This document shows positions 1-9,308 of a stretch of DNA of 64,000 nt, piece by piece. The DNA is from Sherwoodlollariibacterium sp049275655 (GTDB lineage Bacteria > Omnitrophota > Gorgyraeia > Gygaellales > Profunditerraquicolaceae): NCBI GenBank assembly GCA_049275655.1, contig JBASUY010000042.1:56106-120105 (forward strand), written 5' to 3'. The notes under the pieces were generated by a model that ran no database searches, was not told where the DNA came from, and worked only from the letters and a program-made list of their open reading frames with translations. Within the stretch, counting starts at the first letter, position 1. Each line of letters begins with the position of its first letter. The position numbers and the translations under genes were made by a program.

Positions 1-1
1 A

Positions 2-730
2 AAAAGAGTGGTAGTCTATGTTGCTACTAAACGTAGAGTTGCTGAGGGAGATAAATTAGCAGGTAGGCATGGCAATAAGGGCGTAGTAGCAAGAATCGTC
101 CCAGAAGAAGATATGCCTTATCTTCCCGATGGCACTCCAGTGGAAGTTGTCCTTAATCCTTTAGGGGTCCCTTCGCGTATGAATGTCGGGCAAATTTTAG
201 AGTGCCATTTAGGTTGGGCAGCTAAAATGCTAGGGTTACATGTAGGTACTCCGGTTTTTGACGGTGCAGAAGAGAGCGAGATAAAAGAGTTGTTAAAGAA
301 AGCAGGGCTTCCCGAAGACGGTAAGAGTATTCTCTATGATGGTTATTCAGGGGAGCCGTTTCATAATAAGGTAACGGTAGGCTACCTATATATTATGAAA
401 CTCATACATTTGGTTGATGAGAAGATACACGCCCGCTCCATAGGCCCGTATTCACTAGTTACACAGCAACCATTAGGAGGGAAGGCTCAATTCGGAGGGC
501 AGAGGCTAGGGGAAATGGAAGTTTGGGCATTAGAGGCGTATGGGGCAGCATTTAGCCTTCAAGAGATGTTAACGGTAAAAAGCGACGATGTCTCCGGTAG
601 GACGCGTATATATGAGGCGATTGTAAAGGGAGAGCAGAGGCTTACTCATGGCACACCGGAGTCTTTTAATGTATTAATTAAAGAATTACAGGGTCTGGGT
701 TTAGATATCCGGACAGAAAAGGCTAAATAA
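2..730 (+). CDS. rpoB: RNA polymerase beta subunit, C-terminal part (gene starts before window)
   Basis: The last 242 residues of the beta subunit of RNA polymerase. The frame is open from the window edge, so the gene is cut by the window and not broken. GDKLAGRHGNKGVV near the start is the conserved stretch around the active-centre lysines. PSRMNVGQILECHLGW and GGQRLGEMEVWALEAYGA are the beta C-terminal blocks that contact the beta' subunit. The stop codon overlaps the rpoC start by one base (TAATG), as expected for coupled rpoB-rpoC. The internal GTG at 8 is not a real start. Confidence 0.98.
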   Translation, partial: KRVVVYVATKRRVAEGDKLAGRHGNKGVVARIVPEEDMPYLPDGTPVEVVLNPLGVPSRMNVGQILECHLGWAAKMLGLHVGTPVFDGAEESEIKELLKKAGLPEDGKSILYDGYSGEPFHNKVTVGYLYIMKLIHLVDEKIHARSIGPYSLVTQQPLGGKAQFGGQRLGEMEVWALEAYGAAFSLQEMLTVKSDDVSGRTRIYEAIVKGEQRLTHGTPESFNVLIKELQGLGLDIRTEKAK

Positions 731-3700
731 TGGACGAGATAGTATCCTTTGATAGTATATCTATAAAGATTGCCTCTAGTCAGGTTATAAAATCTTGGTC
801 TAGGGGAGAAGTCAAGAAAGCAGAGACTATTAATTACAGGACACTAAAGCCTGAGAAGGATGGGCTTTTTTGTGAAAGGATATTCGGCCCGGTTAGGGAT
901 TGGGAGTGCAACTGCGGTAAGTATAAAGGAATTAAGTTCAAGGGCATTACCTGCGACCGTTGCCAAGTAACTGTGGACCGTTCAAGTGTCCGTAGGGAAC
1001 GTATGGGGCATATAGAATTAACTGCTCCGGTAACACATATCTGGTTTTTTAAGGCTGTCCCTTCGCGCATGGCTGCGTTGTTGGATATAGGTTTGCGCGA
1101 TTTAGAGAAGATTATTTATTATGAAGAGTATGTTGTTGTTGACCCGGGGACTACCCCTTTAAAAAAGAAAGAACTTCTCTCCGAAGATAAATTTCAAGAA
1201 GCCTTGGAAAAATATGGGTCTAATTTTAAGGCAAAGATAGGCGCAGAGGCGATAAGGGACCTATTAAAAGAGATGGATATGGATGCTCAATGTAGGAAGC
1301 TTAGAAAGAGCTTAGAAAAATCCAAGGATGCCTTAAGTAACCGTAAGGTATTAAAAAACCTTAAAGTAATAGAGGATTTTAAGAAATCGGGTAATCAGGC
1401 TGAATGGATGGTTATGGATATCCTACCGGTTATCCCTCCGGATTTAAGGCCTTTGGTCCCGCTTGATGGAGGAAGGTTTGCTACCTCAGACCTTAATGAT
1501 TTATATCGTAGGGTGATTAACCGGAATAACCGCTTAAGAAAACTCATAGATTTAAGCGCCCCGGAGATAATTATCCGTAATGAAAAACGCATGCTTCAAG
1601 AGGCCGTTGATGCGCTTTTAGATAATGGCCGGCATGGCAAGGCAGTTATGGGGGCTAATAATAGGCCGTTAAAATCCCTTTCTGATATGCTTAAAGGAAA
1701 GCAGGGTAGGTTTAGGCAGAATCTTTTAGGAAAGCGTGTTGATTATTCAGGGCGTTCGGTTATTGTTGTTGGGCCTGAACTAAAACTACATGAATGCGGC
1801 TTGCCGAAGCAGATGGCCTTAGAATTATTTGAGCCTTTTATAATAAAGAAGCTAAGGGAAAAAGGATTTGTGCATACAATTAAAGGCGCTCGTAGGATGG
1901 TAGAGAGAGGCAAGATTGAGGTTTGGGATATACTCGACGAGGTTATTAAGGATCATCCGGTTCTCTTAAACCGTGCTCCGACCTTGCACCGTTTAGGGAT
2001 ACAGGCTTTTCAGCCTCTTTTAATAGAAGGAAAATCTATTAAGATTCATCCTTTAGTTTGTACTGCCTTTAATGCTGATTTTGACGGCGACCAGATGGCT
2101 GTCCATGTCCCCTTATCTTTAGAGTCACAAATTGAAGCAAAGATTCTTATGCTTGCCTCTAATAATGTTTTTTCTCCTGCTGACGGAAGGCCTGTGGTTG
2201 CACCTACACAGGACATCATCCTCGGGATTTCATATTTAACTAAAGAAAAACTTGGGGCAAAGGGAGAGGGGATGACCTTTTCAAATAGCGACGAAGTTAT
2301 AGTAGCATACAATGATGGAGTAGTTAGCCTTAATACAGGGATATCGCTGAGGGTAGAGAGCTTTTTTGACCTTGATGATAAGAAGTTGATAGTTTCAAAG
2401 CAGAGGATAACTACTACTGTTGGAAGGGTTATTTTTAATCAAGCGCTTCCTGCTGAATTTGGATTTGTTAACAAAGAGTTAAATAAATCAAGGGTATCTG
2501 ATATTGTTTTAGAGTGCTATAAGAGGTTTGGCCATGCAGCTACAATAAACCTTTTAGATAATATAAAGAAGCTTGGTTTTGAAATGGGGACGTTAGGAGG
2601 AATATCCATAGGTATTGATGACCTTTGTATCCCTGCGAATAAGGAGAGTGTTTTAGTTGAGGCTAAGACAAAAGTATTGAAAGTTGAGGAGCAGTATCGT
2701 AAGGGCGTCATTACAGATAGCGAAAGAAAAGCAAAGATAATAGATATTTGGACGTATGCTACCGATGAAATCTCTGACCTTCTTTTTAAAGGGATGGATA
2801 GGTTTAATCCCATCTTTATGATGGCTGATTCAGGCGCGCGCGGTTCAAGGCTTCAGGTAAGGCAGCTAGCCGGGATGCGCGGGCTTATGGCAAAGCCCTC
2901 AGGAGAAATTATAGAAAGCCCTATAACCGCTAATTTTAGGGAAGGGTTAAATGTCTTGGAGTATTTTATCTCTACCCATGGCGCGCGCAAGGGTTTGGCT
3001 GATACCGCCTTAAAGACTGCGGACGCAGGGTATCTTACCCGTAGGCTGGTTGATGTAGCCCAAGAGATTATCGTAGCAGAGGAGGACTGCGGCACATTAA
3101 ACGGAATTACCGTATCGGCAATTATACAGGGTGATGAAGAGGTAGTATCCCTTAAGGACCGTATAATAGGAAGGGTGGCGTTAGATAATATAGTAGATAT
3201 CATAACAGATGAGGTGATAGCTACCGCAGGCGAGGAGATAACTGAAGAGCGGGCGGATATGATAGAGAGTTTAGGAATTGAAAAGATTCGTATCCGTAGC
3301 GTTTTAACTTGTGAAAACGGCAGAGGGGTGTGCACTAAATGTTACGGTAGAAACTTAGCTACCGGTAGGATGGTTGAGTTAGGCGAGGCAGTAGGGGTTA
3401 TCGCAGCCCAGAGCATAGGCGAACCCGGGACACAGCTTACTATGAGGACCTTTCATATTGGTGGGACTGCTTCAAGAAAAGTTGAGCAATCTTTTATTAA
3501 GTCTAAAAATAAGGGTATAGTTAAGTATCATAATTTAAGGGTTACTCCAAAGAATAAAGAATTTGTAGTTTTAAACCGAAACGGAGCTATCAGTATCAAT
3601 GACCCCCAAGGAAGGGAGTTAGAGCGTTTTGCGGTCCCTCAAGGCGCTTATATTGGCGTAGCTAACGGCGGAGAGGTTAATAAGGATGCTACCTTTATTC

Positions 3701-4749
3701 ATTGGGATCCGTATACTATCCCCATCCTTACCGAAGTTGCAGGGACAGTAAAATACGAAGATTTAAAAGATGATGTTACTATTAAAGAAGAGTTAAATCC
3801 GGTAACTAAGCTTGTTGAAAGAATTGTTGTTGAGCATAAGCAGGAGTACCATCCTCAGATAGTTATCTTTGATACCTCTAATCAGGTAGCAGGCATATAC
3901 CCTATTCCTATAGGGGCGCATATCTTGGTAAAAGATGGTGAACAGATAAGCGGTGGTGATCTTTTGGCTAAGATACCGAGAATGGTAGTTAAGACCAGGG
4001 ATATTACTGGAGGCCTTCCTAGGGTAGCGGAATTGTTTGAAGCGCGTAGGCCTAAGGATCCTGCGGTTGTAAGCGAGATTGACGGGTTTGTAGAATTCGG
4101 CGAGACTAAAAAAGGGCAAAGGGTTATTATAGTAAAATCTACTACCGGTATGCAAAGGGAGTATGTTATACCTCACGGTAAACACCCTAATATTTATAAA
4201 GGAGATAAAGTGGTCGCCGGACAGCAATTAACTGAAGGCCCTGTGGTCTTGCAGGATATTTTAAGGGTATGCGGCGATAAAGTTTTGCAGGAATACCTTG
4301 TTAATGAGGTTCAGGAGGTTTACCGCTTGCAGGGAGTAAGTATAAACGACAAGCATATAGAAGTTATTATCCGGCAGATGTTAAAAAAGGTAAGGGTTGA
4401 AGACCCCGGGGATACGGAGTTTTTAGCAACACAACAGGTTGATAAATGGGTATTTCAAAAAGAGAATTCGCGCGTAATTAAAAAAGGAGGAAAACCGGCA
4501 GTTGCTACTCCTTTATTGTTAGGTATAACTAAGGCCTCTTTGACTACTGAGAGTTTTATCTCTGCGGCGAGCTTTCAGGAGACTACCAGGGTATTAACTG
4601 AGGCAGCTACATCCGGTAAGCGCGATGAACTCTTTGGCCTTAAAGAGAATGTTATCGTAGGCCATTTAATACCTGCGGGGACTGGTTTTTCTTCCCATCG
4701 TAATATAGAGGTAATTAAAGAAGCCGTAACAGCGGCAGAAGAAGGATAG
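730..4749 (+). CDS. rpoC: RNA polymerase beta' subunit
   Basis: Largest subunit of the transcription enzyme, 1339 residues, near the usual 1200-1400. The N-terminal zinc site is C60, C62, C75 and C78. The catalytic magnesium-binding motif NADFDGDQMAVH begins near residue 448. The second zinc site is C787, C861, C868 and C871. The trigger-loop region with SIGEPGTQLTMRTFHIGG follows. No large lineage insertion is obvious. It starts inside the rpoB stop codon and ends 10 nt before rpsL, so it is part of one long transcription unit. Confidence 0.99.
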   Translation: MDEIVSFDSISIKIASSQVIKSWSRGEVKKAETINYRTLKPEKDGLFCERIFGPVRDWECNCGKYKGIKFKGITCDRCQVTVDRSSVRRERMGHIELTAPVTHIWFFKAVPSRMAALLDIGLRDLEKIIYYEEYVVVDPGTTPLKKKELLSEDKFQEALEKYGSNFKAKIGAEAIRDLLKEMDMDAQCRKLRKSLEKSKDALSNRKVLKNLKVIEDFKKSGNQAEWMVMDILPVIPPDLRPLVPLDGGRFATSDLNDLYRRVINRNNRLRKLIDLSAPEIIIRNEKRMLQEAVDALLDNGRHGKAVMGANNRPLKSLSDMLKGKQGRFRQNLLGKRVDYSGRSVIVVGPELKLHECGLPKQMALELFEPFIIKKLREKGFVHTIKGARRMVERGKIEVWDILDEVIKDHPVLLNRAPTLHRLGIQAFQPLLIEGKSIKIHPLVCTAFNADFDGDQMAVHVPLSLESQIEAKILMLASNNVFSPADGRPVVAPTQDIILGISYLTKEKLGAKGEGMTFSNSDEVIVAYNDGVVSLNTGISLRVESFFDLDDKKLIVSKQRITTTVGRVIFNQALPAEFGFVNKELNKSRVSDIVLECYKRFGHAATINLLDNIKKLGFEMGTLGGISIGIDDLCIPANKESVLVEAKTKVLKVEEQYRKGVITDSERKAKIIDIWTYATDEISDLLFKGMDRFNPIFMMADSGARGSRLQVRQLAGMRGLMAKPSGEIIESPITANFREGLNVLEYFISTHGARKGLADTALKTADAGYLTRRLVDVAQEIIVAEEDCGTLNGITVSAIIQGDEEVVSLKDRIIGRVALDNIVDIITDEVIATAGEEITEERADMIESLGIEKIRIRSVLTCENGRGVCTKCYGRNLATGRMVELGEAVGVIAAQSIGEPGTQLTMRTFHIGGTASRKVEQSFIKSKNKGIVKYHNLRVTPKNKEFVVLNRNGAISINDPQGRELERFAVPQGAYIGVANGGEVNKDATFIHWDPYTIPILTEVAGTVKYEDLKDDVTIKEELNPVTKLVERIVVEHKQEYHPQIVIFDTSNQVAGIYPIPIGAHILVKDGEQISGGDLLAKIPRMVVKTRDITGGLPRVAELFEARRPKDPAVVSEIDGFVEFGETKKGQRVIIVKSTTGMQREYVIPHGKHPNIYKGDKVVAGQQLTEGPVVLQDILRVCGDKVLQEYLVNEVQEVYRLQGVSINDKHIEVIIRQMLKKVRVEDPGDTEFLATQQVDKWVFQKENSRVIKKGGKPAVATPLLLGITKASLTTESFISAASFQETTRVLTEAATSGKRDELFGLKENVIVGHLIPAGTGFSSHRNIEVIKEAVTAAEEG

Positions 4750-4759
4750 GGAAAATAAT

Positions 4760-5131
4760 ATGCCTACAATTTCACAGTTAATTAGAGCAGGAAGGATATC
4801 AAAACATAAAAAGACTAAGTCTCCAGCGCTAAAGGCTTGTCCTCAGAGAAGGGGGGTTTGCCTGCAGGTGCGTACCATGACCCCTAAAAAACCTAATTCA
4901 GCTTTGCGCAAGATTGCCAGGGTTAGGCTTACTACCGGCATAGAGGTTAGTGCTTATATCCCGGGTGAGGGGCATAATTTACAGGAGCATTCAATAGTTT
5001 TAGTAAGGGGTGGAAGAGTTAAAGATTTACCGGGTGTTAGGTATCATATAGTAAGGGGTGCTTTGGATACAGCCGGGGTAAGCGCCAGAAGAAGAGGGCG
5101 TTCTAAATACGGGGCGAAGAGGCCAAAATAG
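4760..5131 (+). CDS. rpsL: 30S ribosomal protein S12
   Basis: S12 sits at the decoding centre of the small subunit and influences accuracy and streptomycin response. The 123-residue product has the diagnostic loop TPKKPNSALRK (residues 41-51) and the second loop HSIVLVRGGRVKDLPGVRYH, which carries the aspartate that is methylthiolated in many bacteria. The lysine in PKKPNS is the wild-type residue, with no streptomycin-resistance type change. It is the first gene of the str block rpsL-rpsG-fusA-tuf. Confidence 0.99.
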   Translation: MPTISQLIRAGRISKHKKTKSPALKACPQRRGVCLQVRTMTPKKPNSALRKIARVRLTTGIEVSAYIPGEGHNLQEHSIVLVRGGRVKDLPGVRYHIVRGALDTAGVSARRRGRSKYGAKRPK

Positions 5132-5178
5132 TATCTAGTAGTTAGTAGTCGGTAGTTAGGGGATAGGAGTTATTAAGA
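5132..5178 (+). repeat. Short TAGT-rich spacer between rpsL and rpsG
   Basis: This 47-base spacer is built from imperfect repeats of TAGTAG, TTAGTAG and GTAGTTAG just after the rpsL stop codon. Such low-complexity runs arise easily by slippage. It contains GGATAGGAG, a possible ribosome binding site for rpsG. I see no promoter or hairpin in it. Confidence 0.4.
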
Positions 5179-5649
5179 ATGAGAAGAAGAAAAGCGCAGG
5201 AAAAAGTAATATTAGCTGATCCTAAATTAAATAGCAAGGTTGTCGCTAAATTTATTAATATGGTAATGCTTGAAGGAAAAAAGTCTATTGCCGAAAGAAT
5301 AGTTTACGACGCCTTTGAGATTGTAAAAAAGAACCTTAATGAGCATGATATATTAAAGGTTTTTTATAAAGCTTTAGATAATGCAAGGCCAAGGTTAGAA
5401 GTAAAACCGCGCCGCGTAGGAGGAGCGACTTATCAGGTTCCGGTAGAGGTGCGTCAAGAAAGAGGGACCTCTATAGCATTACGCTGGATAAGGGATTTTG
5501 CCCAAAATAAAAAGGGCAAACCAATGGAGCAAAAGTTAGCCGAAGAGATTATTGCAGCATATAAGGGAGAGGGTTCTGTGATAAAGAAGAGGGATGATAC
5601 CCATAAGATGGCTGAATCTAATAAGGCATTCGCGCACTTTAGGTGGTAA
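5179..5649 (+). CDS. rpsG: 30S ribosomal protein S7
   Basis: S7 nucleates assembly of the 30S head and contacts E-site tRNA. The 156-residue product is of normal length. It starts MRRRKAQ and contains ARPRLEVKPRRVGGATYQVP, the conserved 16S-binding block, and ends with the usual aromatic HFRW. It lies after a 47-base spacer behind rpsL and 17 bases before fusA. In other bacteria S7 represses the str operon; no comparable hairpin is evident here. Confidence 0.98.
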   Translation: MRRRKAQEKVILADPKLNSKVVAKFINMVMLEGKKSIAERIVYDAFEIVKKNLNEHDILKVFYKALDNARPRLEVKPRRVGGATYQVPVEVRQERGTSIALRWIRDFAQNKKGKPMEQKLAEEIIAAYKGEGSVIKKRDDTHKMAESNKAFAHFRW

Positions 5650-5666
5650 TTAAGCATAATTAAAAA

Positions 5667-7766
5667 ATGGAAAAGATAACTTTAGATAAATTAAGAAATA
5701 TAGGGATAATAGCGCATATTGACGCCGGGAAGACTACAACCAGCGAGCGTATATTGTTTTATACGGGGAAGAACTATAAGTTAGGCGAAGTTCAAGATGG
5801 GACCGCTACTATGGATTGGATGGTTCAAGAGCAGGAGAGAGGGATAACTATTACCTCTGCCGCAACTACCTGTAAATGGAAAGACGTCCAGATCAACCTT
5901 ATTGATACCCCCGGACACGTAGATTTTACGATTGAAGTTGAAAGGTCATTAAAGGTTTTAGATGGGGCAGTAGTAGTCTTCTGCGGAGTAGGAGGTGTTG
6001 AGCCTCAGTCTGAAACGGTTTGGAGGCAGGCTGATCGTTATCAGGTCCCTAGGATAGCTTTTGTAAATAAGATGGATAGGACAGGCGCTAACTTCCATGA
6101 AGTTGTTGAGCAAATACATAAGAGGCTTGGGGCTAATGCCGCTGCTATACAGATTCCTTTTGGCAAGGAAGCAGGTTTTAATGGAATTATTGATTTAATA
6201 GAAAAGAAGTTCATCCACTATAAGGATGATTTAGGAAAGCAAATTGAGGTTAAAGAGATTCCTTCTGAGATGGATTCTGAGGTATTAAAATACCGGACAC
6301 TAATGCTTGAGAAGATAGCTGAGGTTGATGATAAAATTATGGAGGATTATCTTCAAGGAAAGGAGATAAGTGTAGTTGATATAAAAGCAGCTATCAGAAA
6401 GAGCGTTATCGCCAATAAGCTTGTTCCTGTTCTTTGCGGTTCCTCTTTTAGAAATAAAGGGGTTCAGCTTGTTTTGGATGCGGTTAAGGATTATCTTCCC
6501 TCTCCGTTAGATATCCCTCCTATAAAAGGGACTAATCCTGATACGGGAGAGTTTGAAGAGATTGAGGCCTCAGAGAAGGCTCCTTTTTGCGCTCTTTCTT
6601 TTAAGGTGGCAACCGATCCTTATGTAGGAAAGATTAATTATGTGCGCGTTTATTCGGGGAAGTTAGATTCGGGGACATATATATATAATGCCTCTAAAAG
6701 ATGTAAGGAGAGGGTAACTAAAATAGTTAAGATGCATGCTAATCATCAGGAGATAGTAAATAGTATAACCTGCGGAGAGATTGCCGCAATAGTAGGCTTA
6801 AAAGAGACTAAGACCGGAGAGACCTTATGTACCGAAAAAAACCTTATACTTATTGAAGCAATACGTTTTCCTGAACCGGTCCTTCAGCAGGCGATTGAGC
6901 CAAAGTCTAAAGATGCGCAGGAGAAATTAGGCTTGGCTATGCATAAATTAGAAGAGGAGGATCCTTCTTTTAGAGTAAGTTATAATCAAGAGACAGGGCA
7001 GACTCTTATCGCCGGTATGGGGCAATTGCACCTTGAGGTTATCATTGATAGGATTTTACGCGAATTTAATGTAGAGGCTACTGTAGGGCAGCCGCAGGTT
7101 GCTTATAGAGAGACTTTGACTAAGAAGGTCCGTTCAGTCGGTAAATTTATATCTCAGAGCGGAGGCCGCGGGCAATATGGGCATTGCGTATTAGAGATGG
7201 AACCGCAAGAGGCCCCGGGAACGGGCATTACTTTTGAGGATAAGATAAAAAGCGGGGCTATCCCGCGGGAGTATATTCCTGCGGTAAAGCAGGGTATTTT
7301 AAGTTCGGCAAAGAACGGCGTTTTAGCCGGGTATCCGGTTACAGACGTAAAATGTATTTTAGTGGACGGTTCTTTTCATGAGGTTGATTCCTCTGAATTA
7401 GCCTTTAAGATGGCAGGCTCCCTTGCCTTTAGTGATGGGTTGAAAAAAGCAGGGGCGATACTATTAGAGCCGATTATGGATATAGAGGTTGTTGTTCCCG
7501 AAGAGTTTATGGGACAGGTAATCGGAGACCTAAGTTCCCGACGGGCAAAGATTCTTTCTCTTGCGCAACGGCTTAACTTAAGGACCGTGCGCGCGAATAT
7601 TCCGTTGGCTGAAGTCTTTAATTATGCTACAATATTAAGATCCTTGACACAGGGGCGCGCTTCATATACAATGGAGCCTTCTTTTTATACGGAAGTGCCT
7701 TCACATATATCAGAAAAGATTATTGCAGGCTTTGCATCTTCTGGGTCCACTAGAAAGAGTTTTTAA
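5667..7766 (+). CDS. fusA: Elongation factor G
   Basis: Translocation GTPase of 699 residues. The G domain has the P-loop AHIDAGKT (residues 16-23), the normal switch I motif RGITI (58-62), switch II DTPGH (80-84) and NKMD. Domains II to V follow, with GGRGQYGHCVLEMEP in domain IV. The intact RGITI here contrasts with its absence in the neighbouring EF-Tu. It ends 18 bases before tuf. No second EF-G gene is in the window. Confidence 0.98.
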   Translation: MEKITLDKLRNIGIIAHIDAGKTTTSERILFYTGKNYKLGEVQDGTATMDWMVQEQERGITITSAATTCKWKDVQINLIDTPGHVDFTIEVERSLKVLDGAVVVFCGVGGVEPQSETVWRQADRYQVPRIAFVNKMDRTGANFHEVVEQIHKRLGANAAAIQIPFGKEAGFNGIIDLIEKKFIHYKDDLGKQIEVKEIPSEMDSEVLKYRTLMLEKIAEVDDKIMEDYLQGKEISVVDIKAAIRKSVIANKLVPVLCGSSFRNKGVQLVLDAVKDYLPSPLDIPPIKGTNPDTGEFEEIEASEKAPFCALSFKVATDPYVGKINYVRVYSGKLDSGTYIYNASKRCKERVTKIVKMHANHQEIVNSITCGEIAAIVGLKETKTGETLCTEKNLILIEAIRFPEPVLQQAIEPKSKDAQEKLGLAMHKLEEEDPSFRVSYNQETGQTLIAGMGQLHLEVIIDRILREFNVEATVGQPQVAYRETLTKKVRSVGKFISQSGGRGQYGHCVLEMEPQEAPGTGITFEDKIKSGAIPREYIPAVKQGILSSAKNGVLAGYPVTDVKCILVDGSFHEVDSSELAFKMAGSLAFSDGLKKAGAILLEPIMDIEVVVPEEFMGQVIGDLSSRRAKILSLAQRLNLRTVRANIPLAEVFNYATILRSLTQGRASYTMEPSFYTEVPSHISEKIIAGFASSGSTRKSF

Positions 7767-7784
7767 AAATAAGGAGGAAAAGAT

Positions 7785-8990
7785 ATGGCTAAGGAAAAGT
7801 TTGTAAGAAGTAAGCCGCACGTAAACATTGGGACCATAGGGCATATTGACCATGGTAAGACTACTTTAACTGCCGCAATCACAAATGTTCTGGCAAAGAT
7901 GGGGATGGCTACCGCAAGAGAGTACGCGGATATAGCTAAAGGCGGGACAGTTAGAGATGAAACAAAGGTTGTTACTATTTCTGTTGCTCATGTGGAGTAT
8001 GAATCTGATTCGCGCCATTATGCGCATATAGATTGCCCCGGGCATGCTGATTATATTAAAAATATGATTACCGGAGCAGCGCAGATGGACGGAGCAATAC
8101 TTGTTGTCTCTGCGGCAGATGGCCCCATGCCTCAGACAAGAGAGCATATTCTTTTAGCTCGGCAGGTTAATGTTCCTTCTATGGTTGTATTTTTGAATAA
8201 AGTTGATTTGGTTACGGATAATGAGCTTTTGGAATTAGTTGAGATGGAGATTAGGGAACTGCTTACTAAGTATGGTTATCCGGGAGATAAGACCCCGATT
8301 ATCCGCGGGAGCGCTTCTAAGGCCTTAGCTGCTGCTAATGACCCGAATAGCCCGGATTGCAAGCCGATACTTGATCTAGTAAAAGCTTGTGATGATTTTA
8401 TCCCTTTACCGGCTAGGGATTTGGATAAACCTTTACTTATGGCAGTAGAGGATGTTTTTAGTATTGAAGGAAGAGGTACTGTAGCTACGGGAAGAATAGA
8501 ACGCGGTAAGGTAAAGCTTAATGATACGGTAGAGTTGATAGGTTTAAGGCCTGAAGTTACCTCTACGGTAGTTACCGGTATAGAGATGTTCCGCAAGCTC
8601 TTAGAAGAGGGTTTAGCAGGGGATAATGTCGGTCTTCTTCTAAGGGGTGTTGATAGAAAGAGCATTGAACGCGGTATGGTTATAGCTGCGCCAAAGTCAA
8701 TTACTCCGCACACAAAGTTTAAGGCGCAGGTCTATATCTTAAACAAAGAAGAAGGCGGAAGGCATACCCCATTTTTTAAAGGGTATAGACCGCAGTTCTA
8801 TTTCCGTACAACAGACGTTACCGGAAATGTTACTTTACCCGAAGGGGTTGAAATGGTTATGCCCGGGGATAACGTTAATTTAGAGGTAGAGTTGATTATA
8901 CCTATTGCTATGGAGAAGGAGTCGCGTTTTGCCATACGTGAAGGCGGGCGTACGGTCGGAGCAGGAGTAGTTACTGAGATTATTGCTTAA
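7785..8990 (+). CDS. tuf: Elongation factor Tu with divergent switch I
   Basis: Delivers aminoacyl-tRNA to the ribosome; 401 residues. P-loop GHIDHGKT (19-26), DCPGH (83-87), NKVD and RGSASKAL are intact, and domains II and III are complete. The switch I effector loop is unusual: where other EF-Tu proteins have RGITIN, residues 61-66 read KVVTIS. The Thr and following Ile are kept, but the Arg-Gly pair is lost, and the preceding segment GGTVRDET also departs from the usual PEEKA. A good ribosome binding site, AAGGAGG, precedes the ATG. It is the only tuf gene in the window. Confidence 0.95.
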   Translation: MAKEKFVRSKPHVNIGTIGHIDHGKTTLTAAITNVLAKMGMATAREYADIAKGGTVRDETKVVTISVAHVEYESDSRHYAHIDCPGHADYIKNMITGAAQMDGAILVVSAADGPMPQTREHILLARQVNVPSMVVFLNKVDLVTDNELLELVEMEIRELLTKYGYPGDKTPIIRGSASKALAAANDPNSPDCKPILDLVKACDDFIPLPARDLDKPLLMAVEDVFSIEGRGTVATGRIERGKVKLNDTVELIGLRPEVTSTVVTGIEMFRKLLEEGLAGDNVGLLLRGVDRKSIERGMVIAAPKSITPHTKFKAQVYILNKEEGGRHTPFFKGYRPQFYFRTTDVTGNVTLPEGVEMVMPGDNVNLEVELIIPIAMEKESRFAIREGGRTVGAGVVTEIIA

Positions 8991-8999
8991 AGAGAATAT

Positions 9000-9308
9000 A
9001 TGTCAAAAGAGCAGAAGATACGCATAAAGTTAAAGGCTTACGATCATAGGCTTTTAGATCAGGCGGTTGTAGAGATTGTTGAAGCGGTAAAAAGGACAGG
9101 GGTTAAGATCTCCGGTCCCGTACCTCTGCCTAAGAGGAGGCAGGTATATACTGTTTTACGCTCTCCTGTTATTGATAAAAAGTCCCGTGAGCAATTTGAG
9201 CTTTCAACTCATAAGAGGCTCATTGATATTTTTGACCCTACGGCAAAAACCATTGATTCATTGAGAAAACTAAATTTGCCTGCAGGGGTAGATGTAGAGA
9301 TAAGATGA
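9000..9308 (+). CDS. rpsJ: 30S ribosomal protein S10
   Basis: S10 (NusE) is a 30S head protein and also a transcription antitermination partner. The 102-residue product has the signature GPVPLPKRRQVYTVLRSP and the standard KSREQFELSTHKRLIDI block. It opens the S10 cluster, follows tuf by 9 bases and overlaps the start of rplC by 4 bases (ATGA), suggesting translational coupling. Confidence 0.98.
   Translation: MSKEQKIRIKLKAYDHRLLDQAVVEIVEAVKRTGVKISGPVPLPKRRQVYTVLRSPVIDKKSREQFELSTHKRLIDIFDPTAKTIDSLRKLNLPAGVDVEIR

Noticed and set aside
2853..3335. Long antisense open frame in rpoC, with similar ones in tuf and rplX/rplN (for example 13952-14650)
   Set aside because: They mirror conserved genes in another frame, show Ser/Ile/Leu-rich shadow composition, have no ribosome binding site and no recognisable domain.
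5132..5178. CRISPR-like or mobile-element repeat in the rpsL-rpsG spacer
   Set aside because: Units are only 6-8 bases, imperfect and without unique spacers; it is simple low-complexity DNA.
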